Positions 18,124-26,814 of a DNA stretch of 64,000 bases are shown one piece after another. Source of the DNA: an uncultured Collinsella sp. (lineage in GTDB: Bacteria > Actinomycetota > Coriobacteriia > Coriobacteriales > Coriobacteriaceae); NCBI GenBank assembly GCA_902465015.1, contig CABQLK010000006.1:1-64000 (forward strand). Reading direction: 5' to 3'. The position numbers and the translations under genes were made by a program. Below the pieces are notes generated by a model that was not told the DNA's origin, did no database searches, and worked only from the letters and a program-made list of their open reading frames with translations. The stretch's first letter is position 1. Each line of letters starts with the position of its first letter.

Positions 18124-21100
18124 ATGGCGCAGGGGACGTTTGTGCAGGCGCTCCGGAAAGAGGCGGCGCTGAGCGGCACCTTTATGAAGGGGCGTTCGCT
18201 CATGCTCAACGGCGCCGTGCTGTCGATTGAGGACAGCGGCTCGCGCTTCTCCAAAAACGTGACGGTCGAGGGCACGGTGCGCGGCTCGCGCGGCGACCTG
18301 TACAAGACGCACGTGGCGCTCGATATGGACGAGCACGAGGTGATCGACTACGACTGCGATTGCCCCGCTGCCTATCGCTACCCCGGCATGTGCAAGCACG
18401 CCATCGCCACAGCGCTGGCGTACCTGGACGCCAGCGGCACCGAGCCTGTTGAGGGGCTGCGCACGCCGGTTCGCACGTTTACGGCGCAGCCGAAACAGCC
18501 CGCGCGCACCGCACCCAAAGCGCCGGCCGTCAATCCCAACTTTCCCTTTCCGGCGCCCGTCCCCACGAGCCCTAGCCTCATGGCGGCACTCTCCGATCTT
18601 TCGGACGCGCGCATGGATGAGCTGGCGAGCATGCGCCGCAAGCTTGCCTGTGCCGTTGATCCCGACGCCCCCAAAGCGGCGTTGGAGCCCTCGTTGGTGC
18701 CGTACTACAATCCGCTGTTCGCCGACCGCTTTAGCTGGGCGCTCGAGTTCCGCATTCGCTGCGGTTCGGTGTCTTACGTGGTCAAGGATATCGACGGCAT
18801 GGCCGACGCCTATGTCCGAGGCGGCACCTACTCGTACGGCAAGAAGCTCACGTTTGTCCATACGCCCGAGGCCTTCGAAGACGTGTCGACAAAGCTGCTC
18901 AACCTTGTTGTGACGACAGTCGCCTATCTCGATGACATCACAAGCTCGCGTTCGGCGTCGTACGACTTTGCCCGCAGCGGTTTTGTCGCCGAGCGTCAGT
19001 TGCCGCTGTCCGAGCATAGCATCGTATATGTGCTGGACCTGCTGCGCGGCCAGACCATCTCCTTTGAGCCCGCCTGGTCGCGGGGGACGACGACGCATCG
19101 CACCTATGACGTGGCGGTTGAGATGCCTCCGGAAGGGGAGGACGAGGCGCTGTCTAAGCGCCCACCGCTCCTTGCCGCCAAAATCGCGCCGGCGGCTGGT
19201 GGTAGCTACGATCTGCGCCTGCCGGCCGATGCATACTGCTTTGCTTCGGGCGACGTAGCCTATCTGGTCGACACCCGCCGTGCGCGCCGCACCGATGTAG
19301 CGTTTGCCCAGCATGCAGCGCCGTTCCTATCGCGCTTGCTGCCCTGTCGCACGCCAGTCCATATCGCTGCCGACCAGGTGGGGGAGTTCTGTCGTATGGC
19401 GCTGCCGATCTTGCGCGACTACACCGACCTGACCGCTCCCGCCGTACTTGACGCCGTGGCGCCCGAGCCGAGCTTTGCTATGGCGATCGGCGTCGACGAT
19501 GGGCTTGTGACCTGCAAAATTACGGTTACCTACGGCGACTGGTCGGCAGATCTCTTTAGCCTGGGCGCTCCGGGCAGTCTCTTCGAAGAGCAACGCCCCG
19601 GCGTGCCGCCCCGCGACGAGGTGGCAGAGTTTCGTGTTATGGACACGGCGGCCCTGTACTTCGATTTCTACGAGGGCGGTCTGGCGTTCGAGGAGCGCGA
19701 TGACGAGAGCCTGTTCTGCCTGCTGACCGAGGGCCTGTCCGCCCTGTCCGAGCTGGGTGAGGTCATGCTCAGCGACCGTCTGCGCCAGATTTCGGTGCGC
19801 CCCGCGCCCAAGCTCTCGGTTCGTGCGACCGTCAAGAGCAATCTGCTCGACGTCGAACTGGGCGCGAGCGGCCTTTCGGCGTCAGACCTTGCCATCTATC
19901 TGGACTCCTACAAGCGTCACCAGACGTTTGCGCGCCTTACGTCGGGCGACATCATTCGCCTGGACGAGGGAGCGCGCGCCGCGTTTGGCCTTGCCGAGGA
20001 TTTGGGGGTCGATGCTGTCGACCTGCTCGACGGCGTGTCGCTTCCCGCGTCGAGTACCCTATTCGTCGATAGCATGCTCGCGCGCACGCCCGCGCTCGAG
20101 GCCGATCGTGACGCCGCGTTCCGCCGCACCGTCGAGCGCTTGGATACGCTCGGCAAGATGGACTTTACGGTGCCGGCATCGCTCGAGGCAACGATGCGCG
20201 GCTACCAGGTCGACGGATACCAGTGGCTCGGCTCGCTCGAACACCTGGGCCTTGGCGGCATCTTGGCCGACGACATGGGCCTGGGCAAAACGCTGCAGAT
20301 GACCGCACATATCCTGGCGCGTGTGGAAGCGGGGGACATTAAGCCCACACTTGTGGTGTGCCCCGCGTCGCTTGTGTACAACTGGACCGCCGAGCTGGAG
20401 CGCTTTGCCCCGTCGCTCGATGTGTGCGCCATCGTGGGCGCCAAGGCTCAACGCCGCGTGCAGATCGCCGGCGTGGCCGAGCATAACGTGGTCGTGACGT
20501 CGTATGACCTTATGCGGCGCGATATCGACGAGTACGTCGAGCAGGACTTTGCCCGTGTGGTGCTCGATGAGGCCCAGTACATTAAAAACCCGCTCACCCA
20601 GGTGGCTCGCGCCGCCAAGCGCCTGCCTGCCGGCGTGCGCTTTGCTCTGACGGGCACGCCCATCGAAAACCGCCTATCCGAGCTCTGGAGCATCTTCGAC
20701 TTTTTGATGCCGGGCCTGCTGGGCACGCGTGAATCGTTTGCAAAGCGCTTCGAAAGTCCGGTCGAGCACTCCGAGGGCGACAGCGCCGCTCGCCTGCAGG
20801 CACTCGTGTCGCCGTTTGTGCTGCGCCGTGTCAAGGAAGACGTGGTGGCCGATCTGCCCGAAAAGATCGAGGACACTGTCGTGGCTCAGCTCGCCGGTGA
20901 GCAGCGCAAGCTTTACCTGGCAAATCAGGACCGCATCGCCCAGCAGGTGCAGCACCGCGAGGCCGGGGAGTTTAAGAAGGACAAGCTCAAGGTACTCGCC
21001 GAGCTCACCAAGCTGCGCCAGATCTGCTGCGACCCGCGTCTACACTACGAGGATTACAAGGCGGGGAGCGCCAAGCTCGATACGTGCATGGAGCTCGTGC

Positions 21101-21588
21101 ACGGCGCACTCGACGGCGGTCATCGCATCCTGTTGTTCAGCCAGTTTACGGGCATGCTCGATATCATCGGTAAGCGCTTGGCCAAGGAGGATATCGCCTT
21201 CCTTAAGCTCACTGGCGCATCGTCTAAAGAGAGCCGCGCCAAGATGGTCGCACAGTTCCAGGCGGGCGAGGTGCCGGTCTTTTTGATTTCGCTCAAGGCG
21301 GGCGGCGTGGGCCTTAACCTGACGGCGGCCGACGTGGTCATCCACTACGACCCGTGGTGGAACGTGGCGGCGCAGGACCAAGCGACTGACCGCGCGCATC
21401 GTATTGGCCAGCAACATACCGTGACCGTGTACAAACTCATCGCCAAGGACACGATCGAGGAGCGCATTATGCAGATGCAGGAGTCCAAGCGCGATCTGGT
21501 CAACAGCGTGCTCGGCGGCGACGGCATCTCGTCGGCACTGTTCACGCGCGAGGATGTTCTGGCACTGCTCGGCGGTGACGGTCGCTAG
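18124..21588 (+). CDS. SNF2-family DEAD/DEAH helicase with SWIM zinc finger
   Basis: A 1154-residue ATP-dependent DNA translocase of the bacterial Swi2/Snf2 group. A SWIM finger near 78-100 shows the CxCx(n)CxH pattern (CDCPAAYRY and CKHA). The long middle region is of the type found with this family. Helicase motifs: DDMGLGKTLQ near 711, DEAQYIKNP near 815, LTGTPIENR near 840, SLKAGGVGLNLT near 1058 and DRAHRIGQ near 1094. ATG 18124 is chosen because GGAGG (18114-18118) lies five bases upstream; an earlier in-frame GTG at 18106 has no ribosome site. Role in transcription or DNA repair is unknown. Confidence 0.9.
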   Translation: MAQGTFVQALRKEAALSGTFMKGRSLMLNGAVLSIEDSGSRFSKNVTVEGTVRGSRGDLYKTHVALDMDEHEVIDYDCDCPAAYRYPGMCKHAIATALAYLDASGTEPVEGLRTPVRTFTAQPKQPARTAPKAPAVNPNFPFPAPVPTSPSLMAALSDLSDARMDELASMRRKLACAVDPDAPKAALEPSLVPYYNPLFADRFSWALEFRIRCGSVSYVVKDIDGMADAYVRGGTYSYGKKLTFVHTPEAFEDVSTKLLNLVVTTVAYLDDITSSRSASYDFARSGFVAERQLPLSEHSIVYVLDLLRGQTISFEPAWSRGTTTHRTYDVAVEMPPEGEDEALSKRPPLLAAKIAPAAGGSYDLRLPADAYCFASGDVAYLVDTRRARRTDVAFAQHAAPFLSRLLPCRTPVHIAADQVGEFCRMALPILRDYTDLTAPAVLDAVAPEPSFAMAIGVDDGLVTCKITVTYGDWSADLFSLGAPGSLFEEQRPGVPPRDEVAEFRVMDTAALYFDFYEGGLAFEERDDESLFCLLTEGLSALSELGEVMLSDRLRQISVRPAPKLSVRATVKSNLLDVELGASGLSASDLAIYLDSYKRHQTFARLTSGDIIRLDEGARAAFGLAEDLGVDAVDLLDGVSLPASSTLFVDSMLARTPALEADRDAAFRRTVERLDTLGKMDFTVPASLEATMRGYQVDGYQWLGSLEHLGLGGILADDMGLGKTLQMTAHILARVEAGDIKPTLVVCPASLVYNWTAELERFAPSLDVCAIVGAKAQRRVQIAGVAEHNVVVTSYDLMRRDIDEYVEQDFARVVLDEAQYIKNPLTQVARAAKRLPAGVRFALTGTPIENRLSELWSIFDFLMPGLLGTRESFAKRFESPVEHSEGDSAARLQALVSPFVLRRVKEDVVADLPEKIEDTVVAQLAGEQRKLYLANQDRIAQQVQHREAGEFKKDKLKVLAELTKLRQICCDPRLHYEDYKAGSAKLDTCMELVHGALDGGHRILLFSQFTGMLDIIGKRLAKEDIAFLKLTGASSKESRAKMVAQFQAGEVPVFLISLKAGGVGLNLTAADVVIHYDPWWNVAAQDQATDRAHRIGQQHTVTVYKLIAKDTIEERIMQMQESKRDLVNSVLGGDGISSALFTREDVLALLGGDGR

Positions 21589-21753
21589 CCGCGCGCGGGG
21601 TGGGACTGCTGGAGCGGACAGGACGGTCGACGCATTTTGGCTCGACCGCTTGCCTAATCCGTTATGTGTTCATTTGCAATGCCGTGGATGGTTTGTCTGC
21701 CTTTGGGCATAAGAACCATCAAGAACATTGGCACATCAGCAAAGGAGAACATC

Positions 21754-22116
21754 ATGGCGAAATTCTTTAAGGACCCCGACGGCAAGCTCATCGCTGCCCT
21801 TGGCGACGACGTTGCGACCCCTGCCGGTTGCACGGAACTGACCGCAAACACTGAGGACGCGGCGCACGAGAAGCACGTGCCTGTTGTCGAGACCGAGCGT
21901 GACGGTCACGTGATTCGCGCACGCGTTGGCTCGGTCGAGCACCCCAGCCTGCCCGAGCACTACATTGAGTGGATCGCGCTTGAGGCCGAGGGCCGCTTAG
22001 AGGTTCATTACCTTGAGCCCGGCATGAAACCCGCGACGTTTTTCGCGGGCGGCTCCAAGACCGGTACCGTCTATGCCTACTGCAACCTGCACGGGCTGTG
22101 GTCCGCGACATTCTAG
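21754..22116 (+). CDS. Superoxide reductase (neelaredoxin/desulfoferrodoxin type)
   Basis: Small cytosolic iron protein of 120 residues that reduces superoxide to peroxide, typical of anaerobes. The iron site is visible: H41 in EKHVP, H63 and H69 in HPSLPEHYIEW, and C110 with H113 in CNLHG. The E39-K40 pair that guides substrate is kept. The N-terminal Cys4 rubredoxin-like domain of full desulfoferrodoxin is absent, so this is the one-iron form. ATG 21754 follows AAAGGAG; upstream in-frame ATGs lack a site. A terminator follows. Confidence 0.9.
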   Translation: MAKFFKDPDGKLIAALGDDVATPAGCTELTANTEDAAHEKHVPVVETERDGHVIRARVGSVEHPSLPEHYIEWIALEAEGRLEVHYLEPGMKPATFFAGGSKTGTVYAYCNLHGLWSATF

Positions 22117-22161
22117 GAGCGCGCCCCCGCTCGGGGTATCATAGCTAGCATATGCACATGC

Positions 22162-22194
22162 AAGCGCCGACTGCATTATGCGGCCGGCGCTTTT
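22162..22194 (+). terminator. Terminator after superoxide reductase
   Basis: An 8-bp stem (22162-22169 with 22085-offset partner 22185-22192) has a 15-base loop and a short T run. It is modest but well placed. Confidence 0.65.
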
Positions 22195-22233
22195 ACTACG
22201 ATTTCGATGGTTTACGACGGAAAGGGCTGAGCC

Positions 22234-24219
22234 ATGAAGCTCGCGCTTGCACAGATCGATATGCGCCTGGGTGATATTGAGGGCATTTGCGGCCGCATCG
22301 AGGACCAGGCTCGTCTGGCCCACGAGCGCGGAGCGCGCGTGCTGTGCGTTCCGGCTCCGCTCTTTATGGGCGCCATGCCCGGTGGCCTGGTGGGCGCTGC
22401 CGACTTTGAGCACGACATGCTTGCCGGCTTGACTGGTGTCGCCGAGCGTATCCAGGAGCTTGACATGATCTGCATCGTGCCCGCGGCGGTTTCGTTTGAG
22501 GGCCAGCCGCTGCTCGACTACATGATGCTCAAGGACGGTCATGTGGTGCCGGCGCGTTCGAGCATTGCCTTGCAGCGTGGCGAGAACAACGACACGCGTT
22601 GGGCGCCGCCGGTGTTCGACGTGGACGGCGTGCGCATCGCCGTGATTTTTGACTTGGACCGCGAGCTCGAGATGTTGCCGACCGGCGTCGACCTCATCGC
22701 GTATTTCCAATTCAACGCGTTTGACATGACCGACCGCGAGACTGCCGCCATTGCCGCCGTTCGCAGCGGCGCCTACCGCAAGATCGCATCCAAGCGCAGC
22801 GTGTGGTTTGCCTGTATGGCGCCGGTCGGCGCCTATGACGAGTCGGTGTATACCGGCGGTTCGTTTGTGCTCGACGACTGCGGTCGCGTGGTGGCCCAGG
22901 CGCCGTGTTTTGAGGAGAGCCTGCTGGTCCAGGAGATTCAGCGCGGCGTGATGCTTGATGCCCTGGAAGATCACGAACTGCCCGAGTTCCGTTCCGAGGA
23001 GTGGCTGTGGCAGGCGCTGGTGCTCGCCGTGCGCGACAACGCCCGAGCACACGGTGCGTCGCGTGCTGTGGTGGCACTCGAGGGTGACTTGCCGTCGTCC
23101 CTGCTAGCGGCGCTGGCCGTCGACGCTCTGGGCCCGCGCAATGTGATTGGCCTGGTGCTGGGGCGCAACCGTATCTTTACGCCGGCGCAGGAAGAGGCCG
23201 AGGCTGCCCGCTGTGCCGCCGTCCGCGCCATTGCCGAGCGTTTGCACATTCGCACCGTCGAGCGCGATGCACCGGATGCGGCGCGTGTGCTCGATCGCGA
23301 CGTGTCGGCGGGTGATGCCGAGCGTCTGCGCTCGCGCACGCTGGGCCTCATGCTGGAGGACACGGCGCTCGAGCTGGGTGCGATGGCGCTGAGCCCGCTG
23401 TCCAAAACCGAGTACGCGCTGGCGGCGCCGGCGCTTTGCGGCGGCTACCAGGGCGATTACGCGCCCTTTGGCGATGTGTACCTGTCGACGCTTGAGTTTG
23501 TGGCACGTGTGCGCAACCGCACGTCTGCCGTGGTGCCCCAAGAGCTCGTGACGCTCAACGCGGTGGAAGATTGTATGGAGCGAGTGCTGGCGCAGGCGCT
23601 CTCAACGCTCGACGGTCCGGTCGATATGCTCGACCGCGCGGCGCAGCTGCTCGGCGGGCTTGAGCCGGGTGAGGTCGATGGGGCGCTCGAGGCGCACGTG
23701 GACCGCAATCGATCTTTCGACGACATCCCGATGGCCGCTGGCAAGCCTGAGGCCTGCTCGCTGCTGCTGATGCTCGTTCGACAGGGTGAAGCTGCCCGCC
23801 GCATGTTGCCGATAGCGCCGATCGTCTCGGCCCGTTCGTTTGCCGAGCGTGCCTGGCCGTACATGCTCGCGTGGTCCGACCTGGGGCTTAACGGCAAGGA
23901 GCGTATGACGGTCGATTCGCTGGCGCGCGCCGAGGTGCGCCGTTTTGCTGACGAGGATACGAGCGAGCGCGTGCGAAACGAGATGATGGGCGTGCTGGGC
24001 GAGCTTCTGGGTATTTCGCCCGAGCAGATGGAGGAGCTGCGCTCTGAGGACGGTCAGCGTCGTTTGCACGAGGGAATGAAAAAGTTCGAGGGCGAGGTTC
24101 AGGACGCCATCGATAAGATGATGGGCGGTCAGGGCGGTCCGCAGGGTGGGTCCCAGGGTGGTCCGATGCCGCATCCGCCGGTTGATCCCCGACAATTCCC
24201 GTTCTTCTCTCAGAACTAG
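22234..24219 (+). CDS. NAD+ synthetase-like protein with degenerate catalytic motifs
   Basis: A 661-residue protein with the two-domain plan of glutamine-dependent NAD synthetase: nitrilase-like domain (~1-265) then PP-loop ligase-like domain (~270-560). Homology shows in AALAVDALGPRNVIGLVLG near 290 and SKTEYALAAP near 392. The key residues are gone. The nitrilase glutamate is replaced (VPAPLF, 39-44), the catalytic cysteine position reads VIFDLD (F138), and the ATP-binding SGGxDS is EGDLPSS near 282. The tail is glycine/proline-rich. It is therefore probably not an active NadE, but a regulatory or structural paralogue. It stands alone between a terminator and a structured repeat. A true NadE is expected elsewhere. 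Confidence 0.75.
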   Translation: MKLALAQIDMRLGDIEGICGRIEDQARLAHERGARVLCVPAPLFMGAMPGGLVGAADFEHDMLAGLTGVAERIQELDMICIVPAAVSFEGQPLLDYMMLKDGHVVPARSSIALQRGENNDTRWAPPVFDVDGVRIAVIFDLDRELEMLPTGVDLIAYFQFNAFDMTDRETAAIAAVRSGAYRKIASKRSVWFACMAPVGAYDESVYTGGSFVLDDCGRVVAQAPCFEESLLVQEIQRGVMLDALEDHELPEFRSEEWLWQALVLAVRDNARAHGASRAVVALEGDLPSSLLAALAVDALGPRNVIGLVLGRNRIFTPAQEEAEAARCAAVRAIAERLHIRTVERDAPDAARVLDRDVSAGDAERLRSRTLGLMLEDTALELGAMALSPLSKTEYALAAPALCGGYQGDYAPFGDVYLSTLEFVARVRNRTSAVVPQELVTLNAVEDCMERVLAQALSTLDGPVDMLDRAAQLLGGLEPGEVDGALEAHVDRNRSFDDIPMAAGKPEACSLLLMLVRQGEAARRMLPIAPIVSARSFAERAWPYMLAWSDLGLNGKERMTVDSLARAEVRRFADEDTSERVRNEMMGVLGELLGISPEQMEELRSEDGQRRLHEGMKKFEGEVQDAIDKMMGGQGGPQGGSQGGPMPHPPVDPRQFPFFSQN

Positions 24220-24230
24220 GTCGCTGCGCG

Positions 24231-24322
24231 CCCGCCAGAGCGGCAATCTGCCTTTCAATCGTCGGACATGACCGCCAGGTCAATGCCCTCCTCTTTCAAG
24301 GCACCTTGCTCGCTCTGGCGGG
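24231..24322. repeat. 92-nt structured intergenic element, copy 1
   Basis: Bounded by the perfect inverted repeat CCCGCCAGAGCG (24231-24242) and CGCTCTGGCGGG (24311-24322). Inside, TGCC pairs with GGCA, and CATGACC pairs with GGTCAATG around a GCCA loop. The second copy at 60884-60976 keeps the arms and inner motifs. It lies between the NadE-like gene and ruvC, upstream of the ruvC promoter. It could be a REP-type element or a transcript-end structure. Confidence 0.8.
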
Positions 24323-24362
24323 CGCTCGCTTGCGTATACTCAACCTACAATTCGATCTCGGC

Positions 24363-24405
24363 TGACTTATAGGGCTAGCGTTGTGTTATTCTAGAACAGA
24401 CGTTC
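24363..24405 (+). promoter_or_regulatory. ruvC: ruvCAB promoter with LexA (SOS) box
   Basis: GAACAGACGTTC at 24394-24405 fits GAACNNNNGTTC, the LexA site of Bacillus and actinobacteria, with a flanking G as in the extended consensus. It directly follows TGTTATTCT (24384-24392), an extended -10, with TGACTT (24363-24368) as a weak -35. LexA bound here would block initiation, so ruvCAB is predicted to be SOS-induced. Confidence 0.75.
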
Positions 24406-24461
24406 GTGAATGATGCGCGGGGCCTTGCTTTGTGCTGTGCTTGTGGCGAGGGGAGGTTGGC

Positions 24462-24983
24462 TTGGTCATTTTGGGCATCGACCCCGGTTTGGCTCATACG
24501 GGTTGGGGGATTATCGAGGAGCGGCGTGGCGAGGTTCGCTGCCGTGCCTATGGCTGCATCGAGACCAGTGCCGGAAGTCCGCTCGCGGTGCGCCTGTCGC
24601 ATATCGCCCATGACCTTAAGGATGTCGTCGAGCGTTATCGACCCGACACGGCTGCTGTCGAGAGCATCTATTTTGGCGCCAACGTTCGTTCGGCCATCCC
24701 CACGGCGCATGCCCGCGGCGCTGCGCTCGTGGCGCTTTCGGAGTGCGCGCTCGAGATTGGCGAGTACACGCCCATGCAGATCAAACAAGCTGTGGTGGGT
24801 ACCGGCGCCGCGGACAAGCGGCAGGTCGCCTACATGGTACGCACGCTCACGCAGCTCGACCACGACCCGCATCCCGACCATGCCGCCGATGCCCTGGCCT
24901 GCGCCATCTGCCATGTAAACCTCAGCCGCACCCGCGCCCTCACCGGTGGCGAGTTCTATCAACAGAGAGGAACCGGATACTGA
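24462..24983 (+). CDS. ruvC: Holliday junction resolvase RuvC
   Basis: Endonuclease of 173 residues that cleaves Holliday junctions as a dimer. The acidic site is complete: D7 (GIDPG), E67 (AVESIYFG), H140 and D143 (DHAADALA), the His-Asp version also seen in Thermus RuvC. Start is TTG 24462, because GGGGAGG (24450-24456) lies five bases upstream and the protein then begins MVILGIDPG, as in the family. The stop overlaps ruvA by one base (TGATG). Confidence 0.95.
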   Translation: MVILGIDPGLAHTGWGIIEERRGEVRCRAYGCIETSAGSPLAVRLSHIAHDLKDVVERYRPDTAAVESIYFGANVRSAIPTAHARGAALVALSECALEIGEYTPMQIKQAVVGTGAADKRQVAYMVRTLTQLDHDPHPDHAADALACAICHVNLSRTRALTGGEFYQQRGTGY

Positions 24984-25603
24984 TGATTTCCCAGCTCCAC
25001 GGAACGCTTGTCGAGGCTACGATGAGCTCTGCCGTCGTCGATGTGTCGGGCGTTGGCTTTGAGCTCGGCATCTCGGGCAGCACTGCGGCCACGTTGCCGA
25101 CGCCCGGCGGCGAGGTCCGCCTCTACACGCGTATGCAGGTGCGCGAGGACGCCATGACACTTTTCGGTTTTTCCTCAAAGGATGAGCGCACGATGTTCGA
25201 CCGGCTCGTGTCTGTCTCGGGCGTTGGCCCGCGCCTGGCGCTCGCCGTGCTTTCCACCTATACCGTGGGGCAGCTGTATTCGCTGGTGATGGCCGAGGAC
25301 GACAAGGGCATGGCCAAGGTGCCCGGTGTGGGCAAAAAGACAGCTCAGCGTCTGATCCTGGAGCTCAAGAGCACCTTTGCCAAGGACAAGGGCTTTGTGC
25401 CGGTCGACGTGATTCCCGGCCAGGTTGCGATGCCCGTGCCCGCTGCTGCTCCCTCGGCCATCGATGATGCCCGTGCGGCGCTCCTTTCCATGGGCTTTAG
25501 CCCGCAGGAGACCGATGTTGCCCTGAGCGGGTATGATGGGCAGAATATGCGTGTCGAGGATCTGCTCGGCGCGGCGCTTAAGCGACTCGGAATGGATGCG
25601 TGA
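24983..25603 (+). CDS. ruvA: Holliday junction helicase subunit RuvA
   Basis: A 206-residue DNA-binding subunit that holds the junction and loads RuvB. It has an N-terminal OB fold (MISQLHGTL to FGFS, 1-62), two helix-hairpin-helix motifs (VSGVGPRLAL near 77 and VPGVGKKTAQ near 112) and a C-terminal RuvB-binding three-helix domain (SAIDDARAALLSMGF near 155). ATG 24983 overlaps the ruvC stop, and its own stop overlaps the ruvB start the same way, giving a tightly coupled operon. Confidence 0.96.
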   Translation: MISQLHGTLVEATMSSAVVDVSGVGFELGISGSTAATLPTPGGEVRLYTRMQVREDAMTLFGFSSKDERTMFDRLVSVSGVGPRLALAVLSTYTVGQLYSLVMAEDDKGMAKVPGVGKKTAQRLILELKSTFAKDKGFVPVDVIPGQVAMPVPAAAPSAIDDARAALLSMGFSPQETDVALSGYDGQNMRVEDLLGAALKRLGMDA

Positions 25604-26670
25604 TGTGGGAAGCCGATGACTCTCAGGACCTGTGGACGACGCCCGGCAACTCGCCGGCGGCATCCATGGCGCACGGCGAGCGCATGGTGGGCTCGGAGCT
25701 GACGGCCGAGGACCTCGATGTCGACCGCACTTTGCGCCCCCAGCGCCTGGACGACTACTGTGGCCAGGAGCACATCAAGCAGAGCCTGCGCGTGTTGATC
25801 GAAGCGGCACAGAGCCGTGGCGAGACGCTCGACCACGTGATCTTCTCGGGTCCTCCGGGTCTGGGCAAGACCACGCTGGCCACCGTTATCGCCAACGAGT
25901 TGGGCGCTCAGATCAAGACCACGAGTGGCCCTGCCATCGCGCGCACGGGCGACCTGGCGGCCATCCTTACTAACTTGCAGCCGGGTGATGTGCTGTTTAT
26001 CGACGAGATCCACCGCCTCAACCGTTCGGTCGAGGAGGTTCTGTACCCCGCGATGGAGGACTTTGCCCTCGATATCGTGATTGGCAAGGGTCCGGCGGCG
26101 CGCTCGATTCGCCTGGATATTCCCAAGTTTACATTGGTGGCGGCAACGACTCGCTCAGGCATGTTGACCGGCCCGTTGCGCGACCGCTTTGGCATTTCAT
26201 ATCGCCTGGATTACTACACGGTCGAGGAGCTCGCGCAGATTGTGACGCGCTCGGCGACTATCCTGGGCGTGACGATCGACCATCCCAGTGCACTCGAGAT
26301 CGGCTCGCGTTCGCGCGGCACGCCGCGTCTTGCCAATCGCCTGCTCAAGCGCGTGCGCGATTACGCACAGGTGCGCGGCAACGGCCCCATCGAGCTCGAT
26401 ATTTGCCGCCAGGCGCTCGAGTTCTTCGAGATCGATGAGCTCGGTCTGGATTGGATGGATATTCGCATTTTGGAGACGCTCGCCAAGACGTTCTCCGGCC
26501 GTGCCGTGGGACTTACGACCCTTGCCAGCGCGGTGGGCGAGGACCCGGGCACGCTCGAGGATGTCTATGAGCCCTATTTGCTGCAGTGCGGGTTGATGAT
26601 TCGTACGCCGCAGGGCCGTCAGGCAACCCTTCGCACCTTTGAGCACCTGGGGATTGAACCTACCGTTTAG
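25603..26670 (+). CDS. ruvB: Holliday junction branch migration ATPase RuvB
   Basis: AAA+ motor of 355 residues driving branch migration with RuvA. Walker A is GPPGLGKTT near 83-91, Walker B is FIDEIHRLN near 131-139, sensor 1 lies near 180 (AATTRSG), and the C-terminal winged helix carries GLTTLASAVGEDPGTLEDVYEP. ATG 25603 overlaps the ruvA stop; an in-frame GTG one codon earlier is less likely. An N-terminal extension of about 30 residues precedes the conserved LRPQRLDDY. It ends the SOS-type ruvCAB operon. Confidence 0.96.
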   Translation: MWEADDSQDLWTTPGNSPAASMAHGERMVGSELTAEDLDVDRTLRPQRLDDYCGQEHIKQSLRVLIEAAQSRGETLDHVIFSGPPGLGKTTLATVIANELGAQIKTTSGPAIARTGDLAAILTNLQPGDVLFIDEIHRLNRSVEEVLYPAMEDFALDIVIGKGPAARSIRLDIPKFTLVAATTRSGMLTGPLRDRFGISYRLDYYTVEELAQIVTRSATILGVTIDHPSALEIGSRSRGTPRLANRLLKRVRDYAQVRGNGPIELDICRQALEFFEIDELGLDWMDIRILETLAKTFSGRAVGLTTLASAVGEDPGTLEDVYEPYLLQCGLMIRTPQGRQATLRTFEHLGIEPTV

Positions 26671-26765
26671 GGCGCTTTGTTTTGGCGGGCTGTTGGACTA
26701 TCGCTGGGCATCGGGTAAACATATCGCCGTTCATCGGTTATGGGCGTTTTACTATTGCGCGCCCG

Positions 26766-26774
26766 TGCTATGCT
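26766..26774 (+). promoter_or_regulatory. fhs: Candidate extended -10 of fhs
   Basis: TGCTATGCT (26766-26774) fits an extended -10, with TTTTAC 16 bases upstream as a weak -35. The leader would be ~35 bases, with AAAGGA before the ATG. Confidence 0.35.
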
Positions 26775-26814
26775 GAATTGGTCTTTTTCTCATTCGGTAA
26801 CGAAAGGACCGCCC

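Noticed and set aside
14256..18305. Very long minus-strand open frame (over 1300 codons) opposite dnaE
   Set aside because: It mirrors dnaE, whose motifs are unambiguous; long antisense frames are common in GC-rich coding DNA, and it has no recognisable domain or ribosome site.
24231..24322. Reading the structured element as a tRNA or known riboswitch
   Set aside because: No tRNA arms, CCA-end pattern or known aptamer core could be found.
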